The notes under the pieces were generated by a model. It saw only the letters and a list, made by a program, of their open reading frames with translations. It did no database searches and had not been told where the DNA came from. Below, piece after piece: positions 28,996 to 39,230 of a stretch of DNA of 64,000 bases (positions are counted from its first letter, which is position 1; every line of letters begins with the position of its first letter). Source of the DNA: Polynucleobacter sp. 31A-FELB (GTDB lineage: Bacteria > Pseudomonadota > Gammaproteobacteria > Burkholderiales > Burkholderiaceae); the NCBI RefSeq assembly GCF_018882405.1, contig NZ_JACVOO010000007.1, positions 1 to 64,000 on the forward strand, given 5' to 3'. The translations under genes were made by a program, and so were the position numbers.

Positions 28996-30380
28996 TGTTC
29001 AGATTTAGCCAAATTCAGTTTGCAAAAGCGCTTTGCTTAGTTTGGCTAAGTTGGTCATGTGCTGCAGGAGCCATTTCTCTTGGCTCCCCAAAACTTCTTT
29101 CTAGGCCTGGTGAACCACTCAAAGTGGAGTTTCCGATTCGGGTTGGTGTGGATGAGCAATCTGCGCTCTCCAGCTTGAATGTTGGGATTGCGAATAAGGC
29201 AGCCTACGAGCGTTTGGGGATATCTCAAAAGATCCTCACCCTGAATCCTCAGGCGATGATTTATCGCAATCAACAAGAGCGGTTGATGGTCTTGTTGGAG
29301 ACAGTTGAGTCTGTGCCAATGACGGATGATCCATTCTTGGATGTCTTGGTTACGCTGAATTGGTCGGCGGGAAGCCTCACCAAAACCTTTACATTACTCT
29401 TGGGTGATGCGCAGAAAATTCTGGTCAGGCCTGGCCAAACACTTTCTGAAATCGCAGCCCAGTTAGCCCCTCAGTTGCAGGGCGCTTCGCTTGATCAAAC
29501 TATGATGGCTTTGTTTAAAGCGAATCCTGATGCATTTGCTAGCGGTAGCATTAATCGCCTAGAGGCGGGCGCTGAACTCAATCAACCTAGTCAAGCTTTA
29601 TTGCGCTCGATTAGTCCAGCAGAGGCTCAGCAGTTTGTAGCTGAGTCTAATGCCCAGTGGTTAGCAGAACGCGATGCAAAGGTTGGGGCGCAAGGTTCAG
29701 GTACACCAAAGAATGCTGCGGATATCCCAGTCAAAGATCGTCTCAAAATTGGATCAAGTGCTGAAGGCAGCTCTGAAGAGCGCCGCTATACAGAAGATTT
29801 AGTTGCCCAAGAAAAAGCGCTTGAGCAGACAAAAGTACGCGTCGCTGAACTTGAAAAGAATATTGCTGATTTACAGCGCTTACTTGACCAAGCTAAGGGC
29901 AAATCAACAGACTCCGCAAAAACTGATGGTTCATTTGGTTTGGGTGGGTTTGCACCAGCAATCTTTGCTTTGATATTAATGGGTCTTACAGGTCTTCTGC
30001 TGTGGTTGTTAGCCAAGAATGCCCGTCGTTCAGAGGTACGTAATTTTTCAGCTGAAATACCCAAAGTTGCCTCAACTGCCAAGGAGCATCATCCTGCTCA
30101 TGGTGCAATGCCGGATCGTGCAAAAGCACTATTTGCTGGAATCGATCTGGATTTAACGCCTGTTAAGAAATCTACCAAGCCTCCAGTTGCTGAGGTCAAC
30201 CCGCTGGCTGATGCTCTTCGTGTGAAGCTAAATCTAGCGCGGGCTTACATCACCATAGAGGATTTTTCAGCTGCAAAGAAGTCTCTTCAAGAGATTGTCC
30301 ATATTGGTAGCTCAATTGATCCTGCAATTACGATCGAGGCTCAGGGTTTATTGGCTGAGCTATCGCACAGAAATTCTTAA
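28995..30380 (+). CDS. fimV: FimV-like polar/peptidoglycan-binding protein, short form
   Basis: A 461-residue envelope protein. Order: signal sequence (about 1-25), the FimV N-terminal domain beginning [20 protein letters not shown] (about 27-130), a LysM-like segment [18 protein letters not shown] (about 143-195), a coiled coil (about 260-305), one membrane helix (about 315-340), and a short C-terminal FimV motif with [21 protein letters not shown]. Pseudomonas FimV exceeds 900 residues, so this is a compact version lacking the long acidic cytoplasmic middle. In Pseudomonas FimV organises the cell pole for type IV pili and twitching. It lies between asd and truA as in other Burkholderiales. 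Confidence 0.85.
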   Translation: MFRFSQIQFAKALCLVWLSWSCAAGAISLGSPKLLSRPGEPLKVEFPIRVGVDEQSALSSLNVGIANKAAYERLGISQKILTLNPQAMIYRNQQERLMVLLETVESVPMTDDPFLDVLVTLNWSAGSLTKTFTLLLGDAQKILVRPGQTLSEIAAQLAPQLQGASLDQTMMALFKANPDAFASGSINRLEAGAELNQPSQALLRSISPAEAQQFVAESNAQWLAERDAKVGAQGSGTPKNAADIPVKDRLKIGSSAEGSSEERRYTEDLVAQEKALEQTKVRVAELEKNIADLQRLLDQAKGKSTDSAKTDGSFGLGGFAPAIFALILMGLTGLLLWLLAKNARRSEVRNFSAEIPKVASTAKEHHPAHGAMPDRAKALFAGIDLDLTPVKKSTKPPVAEVNPLADALRVKLNLARAYITIEDFSAAKKSLQEIVHIGSSIDPAITIEAQGLLAELSHRNS

Positions 30381-30388
30381 GCAGTACT

Positions 30389-31216
30389 ATGCGCATCGCT
30401 CTTGGCCTTCAATATGATGGCAGCCCCTATTCAGGATGGCAGTCTCAAGTAAACCAGAGCACGATTCAAGATGAATTGGAAAAAGCGATTTCATCTTTTG
30501 TAGGTATCGATGCCGTTAATTCGAATCCTATTCGCGTTATCACAGCCGGCAGGACAGATACGGGCGTTCACGCCTTAGGCCAGGTTGTTCACTTCGATGT
30601 TGAGGTTGAACGAGAAAACTGGTCGTGGGTTAGAGGTGTAAATACTTTCTTACCTGAATCGATAGTGGTTAATTGGGCTCAAGCTGTCCCTGAAGAATTT
30701 AGTGCTCGGTATTCTGCTCATGAGCGAACTTATATCTACGCATTACATGCCGGACAATGCCGCTCACCAATGGCAGCTGATCGCGCGGGTTATGTCATGC
30801 TTCCACCAGATCGCTGGTTTGATATTGATGCAATGAGGGGAGCTGCCAAATGTTTGATTGGTGAGCATGATTTCACCTCATTCCGATCTTCAGAGTGCCA
30901 AAGTAAGACTCCAGTAAAAACGATGTATTCGATCGAGATTTTCTCGAATGAGCCTTGGTTGTATTTCAAGATCAAAGGAAATGCTTTTTTGCATCATATG
31001 GTGCGCAATCTAGTTGGAAGTTTTATCCAAATTGGTCTTGGTAAGCAAAAAGCTGAGTGGATGGCTGAGGTACTAGCAGCAAAAGACCGTAGCATTGCGG
31101 CGCCTACGTTTTCGCCAGCTGGACTCTATTTGGCTCAAATTGCCTATCCGGATGAGTTTCAGATCCCAAAGCCTTGGCTTGCAAATTCTTGGCTACCTAA
31201 GGCGGTATTCGCCTAG
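30389..31216 (+). CDS. truA: tRNA pseudouridine(38-40) synthase
   Basis: Modifies uridines 38-40 in the tRNA anticodon arm. The 275-residue protein has the catalytic Asp57 in [17 protein letters not shown], the N-terminal [15 protein letters not shown] block and the [15 protein letters not shown] block near residue 200. It follows fimV by eight bases. A truA-trpF neighbourhood is usual for Beta- and Gammaproteobacteria. Confidence 0.96.
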   Translation: MRIALGLQYDGSPYSGWQSQVNQSTIQDELEKAISSFVGIDAVNSNPIRVITAGRTDTGVHALGQVVHFDVEVERENWSWVRGVNTFLPESIVVNWAQAVPEEFSARYSAHERTYIYALHAGQCRSPMAADRAGYVMLPPDRWFDIDAMRGAAKCLIGEHDFTSFRSSECQSKTPVKTMYSIEIFSNEPWLYFKIKGNAFLHHMVRNLVGSFIQIGLGKQKAEWMAEVLAAKDRSIAAPTFSPAGLYLAQIAYPDEFQIPKPWLANSWLPKAVFA

Positions 31217-31254
31217 GCAGGTCTTTATTTGCTCTAGGCCTTATCATTTCCCAT

Positions 31255-31929
31255 ATGGGCTTACTTACTAACTCTCCTGGCCGTACTAGGGTCAAAATCT
31301 GCGGTCTTAAGACGCCTGCAGATGTGGATGCTGCCGTTGCTGCTGGCGTAGATGCTGTTGGCTTTGTCTTTTATCCACCGAGTCCAAGGGCAGTAACCCC
31401 CAATATTGCAGCCGCTTTGATTTCCAGGCTTCCAGCCGGGGTAGATGCCGTAGGCCTAGTTGTTAACGCCTCTGATGCTGAATTTGAGGCCATTAGGGCG
31501 GCCGCATCCATCACCTTATGGCAATTTCATGGGGATGAGTCTCCAGAGGAGTGTGAGCGCCTAGCCGCGGGGCAGCCATGGATGAAGGCCGCACGAGTTG
31601 GGGCCGGCTTCGCGTTTGATGATTTTTCCCTACAATATGGCTATGCAAACGCCTTTTTGCTAGATGCTCTTGTTGAGGGCTACGGCGGAGGGGGCGTTCC
31701 TTTTGATTGGTCAGGAATTCCACAAGCATGGATAAGCGCAAACGCGCCTCGGGTCGTTTTGAGTGGTGGATTGAACGTTCACAACGTGGGCGAAGCTATT
31801 GCTCGTCTGCATCCTTGCGCGGTTGACGTCTCTAGTGGCGTTGAAGTCAGCAAGGGTGTAAAAGATCACGCCTTAATGAAGCAGTTTATTGAGGCAGTGC
31901 GAGCCGCAGACGCAAGCACATCAACCTAA
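31255..31929 (+). CDS. trpF: Phosphoribosylanthranilate isomerase
   Basis: Third step of the tryptophan branch, a TIM-barrel enzyme of 224 residues. The acid-base blocks VKICGLKTPADVDAA (catalytic Cys at the N terminus) and the VDVSSGVEVSKGVKDHA phosphate loop near the C terminus are intact, as is VLSGGLNVHNVGEAI. It begins 38 bases after truA and ends 32 before trpB. The other trp genes (trpE, trpG, trpD, trpC) are not in this window, as is normal in Betaproteobacteria where the pathway is split. Confidence 0.96.
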   Translation: MGLLTNSPGRTRVKICGLKTPADVDAAVAAGVDAVGFVFYPPSPRAVTPNIAAALISRLPAGVDAVGLVVNASDAEFEAIRAAASITLWQFHGDESPEECERLAAGQPWMKAARVGAGFAFDDFSLQYGYANAFLLDALVEGYGGGGVPFDWSGIPQAWISANAPRVVLSGGLNVHNVGEAIARLHPCAVDVSSGVEVSKGVKDHALMKQFIEAVRAADASTST

Positions 31930-31961
31930 TAATTTGCTGTAACTAATCAAAAGAGGTATTT

Positions 31962-33155
31962 ATGTACGATAAGCCAGATGCACGAGGGCACTTCGGTCCT
32001 TACGGTGGCGTATTTGTTTCTGAGACACTCATGTTCGCTTTGGATGAACTCAAAGCGGCTTACGCAAAATACCAACACGACCCAGAGTTCTTGGAAGAGT
32101 TTCATTACGAGCTCAAGCATTTCGTAGGTCGTCCATCACCGGTTTATCACGCCAAGCGTTGGAGTGAGATGTTGGGTGGTGCGCAAATCTATCTCAAGCG
32201 CGAAGATTTAAATCACACAGGCGCACACAAAATTAATAACGTCATTGGTCAAGCGATGCTGGCTAAGCGCATGGGTAAGCCGCGCATTATTGCTGAAACA
32301 GGAGCAGGGCAGCATGGCGTAGCTACTGCAACTATTTGTGCACGCTTTGGTTTGGATTGCACTGTGTATCAAGGATCTGTTGACGTCGCGCGTCAAGCCC
32401 AAAACGTATTTCGCATGAAATTGCTTGGTGCAAAAGTAGTGCCTGTTGAATCGGGAACCAAGACTCTCAAAGATGCGCTCAATGAAGCAATGCGAGATTG
32501 GGTTACCAACGTGGAAGATACCTTCTACATCATTGGTACTGTGGCGGGTCCTCACCCATATCCGATGATGGTCAGAGATTTTCAGAGTGTGATCGGTGAA
32601 GAGTGCAAAGTACAAATGCCTGAAATGACAGGGCGTCAGCCTGACTATGTCATGGCATGTGTTGGTGGCGGCTCTAATGCGATGGGCATTTTCTATCCCT
32701 ATATCGATTTCCCAGAAGTTAAGTTGGTTGGTGTTGAAGCGGCAGGCCATGGCCTAAATAGCGGTCTTCACTCTGCAGCACTTTGTGTTGGTAAGCCGGG
32801 TGTATTGCACGGTAACCGCACCTACTTATTGCAAGATGAGAATGGTCAGATTTCTGAAACGCATTCTGTTTCTGCTGGTATGGATTATCCCGGCGTTGGT
32901 CCTGAGCATGCTTGGTTAAAAGATTCGGGTCGTGCTGACTATGTAGCAGTGACGGATGAAGAAGCGCTTAAGGCATTCCATGATTGCTGTCGTATCGAAG
33001 GCATCATTCCTGCTTTAGAGTCTTCACATGCAATTGCCTATGCTTGCAAATTAGCGCCAACACTTTCTAAAGATAAAACCATCTTGGTAAACCTATCTGG
33101 CCGTGGCGATAAAGATATGCATACCGTCGCACAAGCTACTGGCTCCGAAGGTTAA
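31962..33155 (+). CDS. trpB: Tryptophan synthase beta chain
   Basis: PLP enzyme joining indole to serine, 397 residues. PLP-binding Lys90 lies in [16 protein letters not shown], with the [13 protein letters not shown] channel block and [14 protein letters not shown] phosphate loop. AGAGGTATTT precedes the ATG. It forms the alpha2-beta2 complex with TrpA encoded 48 bases downstream. A 180-residue antisense frame over this gene is a shadow. Confidence 0.98.
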   Translation: MYDKPDARGHFGPYGGVFVSETLMFALDELKAAYAKYQHDPEFLEEFHYELKHFVGRPSPVYHAKRWSEMLGGAQIYLKREDLNHTGAHKINNVIGQAMLAKRMGKPRIIAETGAGQHGVATATICARFGLDCTVYQGSVDVARQAQNVFRMKLLGAKVVPVESGTKTLKDALNEAMRDWVTNVEDTFYIIGTVAGPHPYPMMVRDFQSVIGEECKVQMPEMTGRQPDYVMACVGGGSNAMGIFYPYIDFPEVKLVGVEAAGHGLNSGLHSAALCVGKPGVLHGNRTYLLQDENGQISETHSVSAGMDYPGVGPEHAWLKDSGRADYVAVTDEEALKAFHDCCRIEGIIPALESSHAIAYACKLAPTLSKDKTILVNLSGRGDKDMHTVAQATGSEG

Positions 33156-33203
33156 TTCGAAGTCACTTACGAACTCACATAAAAATAATAATTACGAATT
33201 GCC

Positions 33204-34001
33204 ATGTCAAAAATCACTGCACTCTTTAATGAACTAAAAGCTTCTGGCAAAAAGGGACTCATTCCTTTTATTACTGCTGGTGACCCCGATCCAAAACTCA
33301 CTGTTGAGTTAATGCATGCATTGGTTCGCGGTGGTGCAAATGTCATTGAGCTCGGCGTTCCTTTTTCTGACCCGATGGCGGATGGTCCTGTTATTCAGCG
33401 ATCGTCTGAGAGGGCGCTGACACAAGGCGTTACTTTGCATGGCTGCTTAGATATGGTGAAAGAATTTCGTAAAACTGATGCGGATACGCCAGTTGTATTG
33501 ATGGGCTATGCCAACCCTGTGGAGCAAATGGGGGCAGAGCGTTTTGCAACTGAGGCAAAAGCAGCTGGGGTTGATGGTGTTCTTGTGGTGGATTACCCAC
33601 CGGAGGAGTGTGAGGACTTTGCTGCTCGCATGAAGATTGCTGGTGTTGACCCAATTTTTCTATTGGCACCGACTTCATCACCAGAACGCATAAAGGATGC
33701 TGCCAAAATAGCTTCTGGTTATATCTATTACGTTTCTATGCGCGGTGTAACTGGTGCATCACACCTCAATACCCAGGATGTGGCCAGCATCATTCCTAAG
33801 ATCCGTGAAGCCACCCCAATCCCTATTGCGGTCGGTTTTGGCATTAATGACGCTGAAAGTGCCCGTGCGGTATCAAAAACAGCAGATGCGGTGGTAATTG
33901 GTAGTCGAATTATTCGACTTTTGGAGGATTCTGCCCCCGGCCAGGCGGTACAATCACTTGAAACCTTCATACGTGAAATTCGCGTCGCTTTAGATAGTTA
34001 A
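33204..34001 (+). CDS. trpA: Tryptophan synthase alpha chain
   Basis: Cleaves indole-3-glycerol phosphate to indole, which is channelled to TrpB; 265 residues. Catalytic Glu49 ([11 protein letters not shown]) and Asp60 ([10 protein letters not shown]) have the same positions as in Salmonella. The phosphate-binding [10 protein letters not shown] and VIGSRII blocks are present. It is followed by accD after 22 bases, the usual trpB-trpA-accD-folC order. Confidence 0.98.
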   Translation: MSKITALFNELKASGKKGLIPFITAGDPDPKLTVELMHALVRGGANVIELGVPFSDPMADGPVIQRSSERALTQGVTLHGCLDMVKEFRKTDADTPVVLMGYANPVEQMGAERFATEAKAAGVDGVLVVDYPPEECEDFAARMKIAGVDPIFLLAPTSSPERIKDAAKIASGYIYYVSMRGVTGASHLNTQDVASIIPKIREATPIPIAVGFGINDAESARAVSKTADAVVIGSRIIRLLEDSAPGQAVQSLETFIREIRVALDS

Positions 34002-34023
34002 TGCACTGGATAGTTAAAAACTG

Positions 34024-34911
34024 ATGAGCTGGATCGATAAATTACTACCCCCACAAATCCAACATACGGATCCTGCTAGCCGCAAATCTGTTCCTGAGGG
34101 ACTTTGGGTTAAGTGCCCCAGCTGTGAAACTGTTCTTTACAGTACTGATATCGAAGCTAATTTATCGGTTTGCCCAAAATGCAGTCACCATATGCGCATC
34201 GGCGCACGTTTGCGTTTGGACAGCCTGTTGGATGAAAAAGGTCGCTACGAGATTGGCGCTGACATTTACCCAACCGACCCTCTGAAATTTAAAGATTCCA
34301 AGAAATACCCAGACCGTATTAAAGAAGCGAATGATGCCTCTGGTGAGTCTGAAGCCTTAATCGTCCTTGGTGGCAAGATCGAAAGTATTCCTGTTGTGGC
34401 TGCCTGTTTTGAGTTCCAGTATATGGGTGGCTCAATGGGTTCAGTAGTGGGCGAGCGTTTTGCCCGTGGCGTCCAAGAGGCTATTGCCAAGAAGTGCGCT
34501 TTTATTTGTATCACTGCAACTGGTGGTGCTCGTATGCAAGAAAGCTTGCTCTCCTTATTCCAGATGGCTAAGACCAACTCGATGTTGACCTTGTTGTCTA
34601 AAAAAGGTTTGCCCTATATCAGCGTCTTAACCGATCCAACGATGGGTGGAATTTCTGCCAGCTTTGCCTTTATGGGTGATGTGGTGATGGCTGAGCCAAA
34701 AGCTTTGATTGGTTTCGCTGGACCACGTGTGATTGAGCAAACTGTTCGTGAAAAGTTGCCAGAAGGTTTTCAGCGTTCTGAGTTTTTGATGCAGAAAGGC
34801 GGCATTGACATGATCGTTGATCGTCGCCAGATGCGCGGAGAAATTGCCCGACTATTGGCTTTACTCCAGCAGCTTCCTGAGCCTGCGATTGCGGGTAGCG
34901 CAGCTGTATAA
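34024..34911 (+). CDS. accD: Acetyl-CoA carboxylase carboxyltransferase subunit beta
   Basis: Half of the carboxyltransferase that makes malonyl-CoA for fatty acid synthesis; 295 residues. The N-terminal four-cysteine zinc ribbon (Cys31, Cys34, Cys50, Cys53) is intact, followed by the crotonase-fold domain with [37 protein letters not shown] and [20 protein letters not shown]. The partner AccA is not in this window. It starts 22 bases after trpA and ends five bases before folC. Confidence 0.97.
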   Translation: MSWIDKLLPPQIQHTDPASRKSVPEGLWVKCPSCETVLYSTDIEANLSVCPKCSHHMRIGARLRLDSLLDEKGRYEIGADIYPTDPLKFKDSKKYPDRIKEANDASGESEALIVLGGKIESIPVVAACFEFQYMGGSMGSVVGERFARGVQEAIAKKCAFICITATGGARMQESLLSLFQMAKTNSMLTLLSKKGLPYISVLTDPTMGGISASFAFMGDVVMAEPKALIGFAGPRVIEQTVREKLPEGFQRSEFLMQKGGIDMIVDRRQMRGEIARLLALLQQLPEPAIAGSAAV

Positions 34912-34916
34912 AGCGC

Positions 34917-36242
34917 TTGAGCTCCGCACACCAATCCCCCATTCTTTTTTCTAGCCTAGCGGCTTGGCTTAGTCACCTCGAGACTGCGCACCCTGTCGGT
35001 ATCGATATGGGTCTTGACCGTATTAATCGTGTCAAGGCAGCTTTAGGGCTTCATTTCGAATGTCCTGTGATTACAGTGGCTGGCACCAATGGTAAGGGCT
35101 CGACTTGCGCCTATCTTGAAAGTATTTTGTTGGCATCCGGCTATAAGGTGGGTTGCCATATGTCCCCACATTTACTCAACTTTAATGAGCGCGCTCGAGT
35201 AAATGGTGAAGAGGTCAAAGATGATCTCTTGTTAGAACATTTTGCCGCTGTTGAAAAGGCTCGTGTCAGCCTAGTGGATGCTCCAACCCTAACGTATTTT
35301 GAATTCACCACTTTGGCAATCATGCATTTATTTTCCAAGGTGAATTTAGATGCTGTTGTGCTTGAGGTTGGTATGGGCGGACGATTAGATGCCGTCAATA
35401 TTGTTGACGCAGATTGCGCGATAGTTACCAGTATTGATATCGATCATGCTGATTTTCTGGGTGGAACTCGCGAAGCTATCGGACGAGAAAAGGCGGGAAT
35501 TTTTCGTGCTGGCGCTATTGCGGTTTGCGGCGATCCCGTGCCACCACAATCACTTATTGATTACGCTGAAGAACTTGGCTGTGATTTATGGCTGCAAGGC
35601 CGTGACTATAACTTTCAGGGTGATAAGCAGCAGTGGGGTTGGGCAGGGCGTCAAAAGCGCTTTAGTGGCCTTGGCTATCCCGCTTTGCGTGGCGCCAACC
35701 AAATCCTCAATGCCTCTGCCGTAATTGCAACCCTAATGGCATTGCATCAGCGACTACCAGTTAGCGCCCAAGATATTCGTAATGGATTTGCATTGGTAGA
35801 GTTGCCTGGCCGCTTCCAGGTACTTCCTGGTCAACCTACTGTCGTTCTGGATGTTGCGCATAACCCCCATGCCGCAGCTACTTTAGGGCAGGGCCTCGAA
35901 AAAATGGGTTATCACCCCTATACCTATGCCATTTTTGGGGCAATGGCGGACAAGGATATAGCTGGAGTTATTAAGCCATTATTGGATAGCGTTGATTTTT
36001 GGTTTTGCACCGATTTACCGACTCCGCGGGCTGCTACTGCGACAGCCTTGTCTGAGAGGCTGGTAGAGCTGGGGGTAGCCGTTAAAAATGGCGAAGATGG
36101 CGGTATTGAATGCTTCCCAGATCCTGCTGCAGCGTATCAAAAAGCCCTTTCTAAGGCAGGTGAGGGTGATAGAATTGTCATCTTCGGATCCTTCTATACC
36201 GTTGCCGGCGTAATGGCATATCGAAACAACCAGGCGCATTGA
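34917..36242 (+). CDS. folC: Bifunctional folylpolyglutamate/dihydrofolate synthase
   Basis: Adds glutamate to dihydropteroate and folates. The 441-residue Mur-ligase-fold protein has the P-loop VAGTNGKGSTCAYLESILL, the HLLNFNERARVNG block, VLEVGMGGRLDAVNIVD and VLDVAHNPHAA in the C-terminal domain. The frame starts with TTG at 34917, five bases after accD; there is no suitable ATG before residue 31, so TTG is the likely start though the ribosome site is weak. Folate supply links it loosely to pabBC at 7-8.9 kb. Confidence 0.94.
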   Translation: MSSAHQSPILFSSLAAWLSHLETAHPVGIDMGLDRINRVKAALGLHFECPVITVAGTNGKGSTCAYLESILLASGYKVGCHMSPHLLNFNERARVNGEEVKDDLLLEHFAAVEKARVSLVDAPTLTYFEFTTLAIMHLFSKVNLDAVVLEVGMGGRLDAVNIVDADCAIVTSIDIDHADFLGGTREAIGREKAGIFRAGAIAVCGDPVPPQSLIDYAEELGCDLWLQGRDYNFQGDKQQWGWAGRQKRFSGLGYPALRGANQILNASAVIATLMALHQRLPVSAQDIRNGFALVELPGRFQVLPGQPTVVLDVAHNPHAAATLGQGLEKMGYHPYTYAIFGAMADKDIAGVIKPLLDSVDFWFCTDLPTPRAATATALSERLVELGVAVKNGEDGGIECFPDPAAAYQKALSKAGEGDRIVIFGSFYTVAGVMAYRNNQAH

Positions 36243-36245
36243 TCC

Positions 36246-37052
36246 ATGATTCGTTTACCGAAGCTTTTTAAGCGAAACCCTGAGACTGAAGACCTTGACC
36301 TAGGTTCAGTGAGGGGTCGTCGTACCGTCAATAAATTAGCTCCCCGCAGTTTTCAGCGCGCTCAAGAGAGCGAGGAGCTTGCGCTTACTGAAGATCCTGA
36401 GCAGCAACGTGCTCGTCATCGTTTGATTGGTGCAGCTGTATTGGTTTTAATCGCGGTAGTGGGCTTACCCCGCATCTTGGATAACAAGCCAAAGTCTGTA
36501 AATAACGATATTGCTGTGAACATCGTTACCAGCCTTCCAGCGCCTAACGCGGCATTGCCTGCGAGCGATGAAAAGGCTAAACCTGCAGCAGTAGTTGAAA
36601 CGCCTGCAAAAGAAAAAGAAGTTGCGCAAACAAAAGATGTTGTAGCCGCGCCAACACCAACACCAACTTCCGAAGTCAAACCCGATGCTAAACCAGCGCC
36701 TGCTGCATCTAAAGCTAGCTCTATTGGATTGGCTGCTGGTGAAGAGGTGGTTGCTGCACCAAATACGACTACTAAAGCAAAAACTGAAGAGCTTCCAAAA
36801 AAAGCAGGTACTGGTAAGTACGTTATTCAGATTGGCGCCTTTGCTTCCGAAGACCGCGCCAAGGGTTGGATTGCGAAGATGAAAGATCAAAAGATTCCGA
36901 ACTACGTGCTCAATAAAACCGGCGCAGATGGTGCGAAGCTCTATGTATTAAGAGCTGGTCCCTTTACTGATAAAGATGCAGCCGAAGCTGCTGAGAAAAA
37001 AGTCAAAGCCATGGGCCTTTCTCCAAGGCTGGTTGAGGTTGGAGCACCTTAA
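36246..37052 (+). CDS. SPOR-domain membrane protein (DedD-like)
   Basis: A 268-residue bitopic protein: a cytoplasmic basic N terminus (about 1-58), one membrane helix (about 60-76, LIGAAVLVLIAVVGLPRIL), a long Ala/Lys/Pro/Thr-rich periplasmic linker (about 95-190), and a C-terminal SPOR domain (about 193-266, with YVIQIGAFASEDRAKGW and YVLRAGPFTDKDAAEAA). SPOR domains bind denuded septal peptidoglycan and place such proteins at the division site. The architecture and folC-cvpA-purF neighbours match E. coli DedD. It overlaps the cvpA start by one base. Confidence 0.9.
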   Translation: MIRLPKLFKRNPETEDLDLGSVRGRRTVNKLAPRSFQRAQESEELALTEDPEQQRARHRLIGAAVLVLIAVVGLPRILDNKPKSVNNDIAVNIVTSLPAPNAALPASDEKAKPAAVVETPAKEKEVAQTKDVVAAPTPTPTSEVKPDAKPAPAASKASSIGLAAGEEVVAAPNTTTKAKTEELPKKAGTGKYVIQIGAFASEDRAKGWIAKMKDQKIPNYVLNKTGADGAKLYVLRAGPFTDKDAAEAAEKKVKAMGLSPRLVEVGAP

Positions 37053-37618
37053 TGGAATATTTATCCACCTTGAAGTTAACTACGGTGGATTACTTCACCC
37101 TAGTAGTGCTATTGGTTTCTGCCTTGGTGGGTATTTCTCGAGGTCTGTTTAAAGAAGTTCTGGCTCTTGCCTCTTGGTTTGTTGCTGCCTGGGTTGCATA
37201 TCACTACACCAACTATCTCTCTGTTGAATGGCTGTCCACCTTTCATATGGATGAGCTGCTGAGCTTAGGTGTCAGCTTCCTAATTCTATTTATTTTGACT
37301 CTGATTGTTTGCGGCCTAATTGGTAACGTGATTCAAAAGATCATTCTATCTGCTGGGCTCAGCATGACAGATCGTTTCTTGGGTCTTATTTTTGGTCTAG
37401 CGCGTGGCGGTCTGGTGGTGGTTGTGATGGCCACATTAGCAGCTTTGACTCCAATTCCTCAAAGCATGGCTTGGCAAAAAGCGATTACTCGTCCAGCCAT
37501 AGACATGGCAACTGGTTTAATTAAAAATTGGCTACCAGCCGATTGGGCTAAACAATTAGGTGATGCAATACCTAAAATTACACCCACCGTTACACCTTCA
37601 TTAACAATAGGGATCTAG
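37052..37618 (+). CDS. cvpA: CvpA family membrane protein
   Basis: A 188-residue inner-membrane protein with four helices in the first 130 residues. VDYFTLVVLLVSALVGISRG and the GLAR/GLIFGLARGGLVV segment are the family blocks. CvpA is needed for colicin V production and for envelope integrity in some bacteria; its molecular role is unclear. It sits directly upstream of purF, as in most Proteobacteria, with a one-base overlap to the SPOR gene and a four-base gap to purF. Confidence 0.92.
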   Translation: MEYLSTLKLTTVDYFTLVVLLVSALVGISRGLFKEVLALASWFVAAWVAYHYTNYLSVEWLSTFHMDELLSLGVSFLILFILTLIVCGLIGNVIQKIILSAGLSMTDRFLGLIFGLARGGLVVVVMATLAALTPIPQSMAWQKAITRPAIDMATGLIKNWLPADWAKQLGDAIPKITPTVTPSLTIGI

Positions 37619-37622
37619 GCTT

Positions 37623-39161
37623 ATGTGCGGCGTCGTTGGAACAGTTTCCCACTCCCCAGTTAATCAACTGATATATGACGCTTTGTTGCTCTTGCAACAT
37701 CGCGGTCAAGATGCTGCCGGCATGGCAACGATGAATGGCAACTCATTCACGATGCATAAGGCCAATGGTTTAGTGCGAGATGTATTCAGAACTCGCAATA
37801 TGCGTAGCTTGTTAGGTAATGCCGGTATTGGCCAGGTGCGTTACCCAACTGCTGGATCAGCTAGTAGCGAAGAAGAGGCGCAACCGTTTTACGTTAGTGC
37901 TCCATACGGAATTATCTTGGCACATAACGGCAATCTCACCAATGCAGCAAGTCTTCGCGTCGAGATGGCCTACCGCGACCGCCGCCATATTAATACCAGC
38001 TCAGATACAGAAGTTCTATTGAATGTACTGGCCGACGAACTTCAAAAAGAAACTAATAGCGCGGCCCTTGATGAAAGCGCTATGTTTAATGCCGTTACAC
38101 AAGTAACTCAGCGCGTTAAAGGTTCTTATGCTGTTGTGTCTTTGATAGCAGGTTATGGCTTATTAGCATTCCGCGATCCGTTTGGTATTCGTCCTTTATG
38201 TATTGGACGTATTGATACACCTAAGGGCCCAGAGTGGATGATTGCCTCTGAGTCAGTTGCTCTTGATGGCCTTGGCTTTACCTTTGTGCGAGACGTCAAT
38301 CCTGGTGAAGCAATTTATATTGATTTAGATGGTAATTTTTACTCACGTCAATGTGTAGCCGACGCTGTTCTGACGCCTTGCATTTTCGAGTACGTATACA
38401 TGGCTCGTCCTGATTCGACGATTGATGGTGTTACCGTTTACAACGTACGCATGCGTATGGGTGATTATCTTGCCGAGAAAATTCGTAAAGAAACGATTCC
38501 GGGTGAGATTGATGTTGTGATGCCGATTCCGGACTCTAGTCGTCCGGCAGCAATGCAGGTTGCAAAACGTCTAGGCGTTGACTACCGCGAAGGCTTCTTC
38601 AAGAATCGCTATATCGGTAGAACCTTCATCATGCCGGGTCAGGCTGTACGCAAAAAGTCAGTACGTCAAAAACTGAATGCCATGCGTATTGAGTTCAAAG
38701 ACAAGACAGTATTGATTGTGGATGACTCTATCGTTCGTGGCACAACTTCATTTGAGATTGTGCAGATGGCGCGCGAGTCTGGCGCTAAGAAAGTGATTTT
38801 TGCTTCTGCAGCACCTCCAGTACGCTTCCCGAATGTCTATGGTATTGATATGCCAACTCGTAGCGAGTTGGTAGCCTATGGTCGCACTGATGAAGAGATT
38901 AATAAGATGATCGGTGCCGATCAGTTGATCTACCAAAGCGTTGAAGATATGAAGCAGGCCGTGAAGGACATTAATCCTAATATTCAGCATTTTGAAGCCT
39001 CGTGTTTCGATGGTCATTACATCACTGGTGATATCAATGACTCTTACTTGGATGCTTTAGAGGCAGCTCGTAATACCTCCGAGGCTAAGGCTGATCGTCA
39101 ACGTGACTCCAGCGACTTTGCACGCTCCCAACTGCATTTGCATTTGGCTACAGAAGACTAA
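37623..39161 (+). CDS. purF: Amidophosphoribosyltransferase
   Basis: The first committed step of purine synthesis: PRPP plus glutamine to phosphoribosylamine. The 512-residue protein begins MCGVVGTVSHSPVNQ, so Cys2 is the N-terminal nucleophile after Met removal and no propeptide is present, as in E. coli PurF. The phosphoribosyltransferase domain carries VDDSIVRG at about 366-373. The purine repressor or other regulation is not visible. A hairpin after the stop (39178-39199) lacks a T-run. Confidence 0.98.
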   Translation: MCGVVGTVSHSPVNQLIYDALLLLQHRGQDAAGMATMNGNSFTMHKANGLVRDVFRTRNMRSLLGNAGIGQVRYPTAGSASSEEEAQPFYVSAPYGIILAHNGNLTNAASLRVEMAYRDRRHINTSSDTEVLLNVLADELQKETNSAALDESAMFNAVTQVTQRVKGSYAVVSLIAGYGLLAFRDPFGIRPLCIGRIDTPKGPEWMIASESVALDGLGFTFVRDVNPGEAIYIDLDGNFYSRQCVADAVLTPCIFEYVYMARPDSTIDGVTVYNVRMRMGDYLAEKIRKETIPGEIDVVMPIPDSSRPAAMQVAKRLGVDYREGFFKNRYIGRTFIMPGQAVRKKSVRQKLNAMRIEFKDKTVLIVDDSIVRGTTSFEIVQMARESGAKKVIFASAAPPVRFPNVYGIDMPTRSELVAYGRTDEEINKMIGADQLIYQSVEDMKQAVKDINPNIQHFEASCFDGHYITGDINDSYLDALEAARNTSEAKADRQRDSSDFARSQLHLHLATED

Positions 39162-39230
39162 AAACAACGATCGAGTTCCTCAGGCATGCGTGTCTGAGGC
39201 AATTCTGTAATTCGGTGTCAAAATAGCGGT

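Noticed and set aside
32208..32750. 180-residue open frame antisense to trpB
   Set aside because: Mirror of a strongly conserved gene, rich in His, Ile and Asn as expected from reverse reading, with no start signal.
31255..33155. Tryptophan attenuator or leader peptide before trpF/trpB
   Set aside because: The gaps before trpF and trpB (38 and 32 bases) are too short and contain no Trp-codon leader or paired stems.
36465..36890. 141-residue minus-strand frame over the SPOR gene
   Set aside because: The Cys/Phe/Trp-rich translation is the complement of the Lys/Ala/Pro-rich linker of the SPOR protein.
39178..39199. CCTCAG/CTGAGG hairpin after purF as a terminator
   Set aside because: The stem is only six base pairs and is not followed by a T-run, so it is not a convincing intrinsic terminator.
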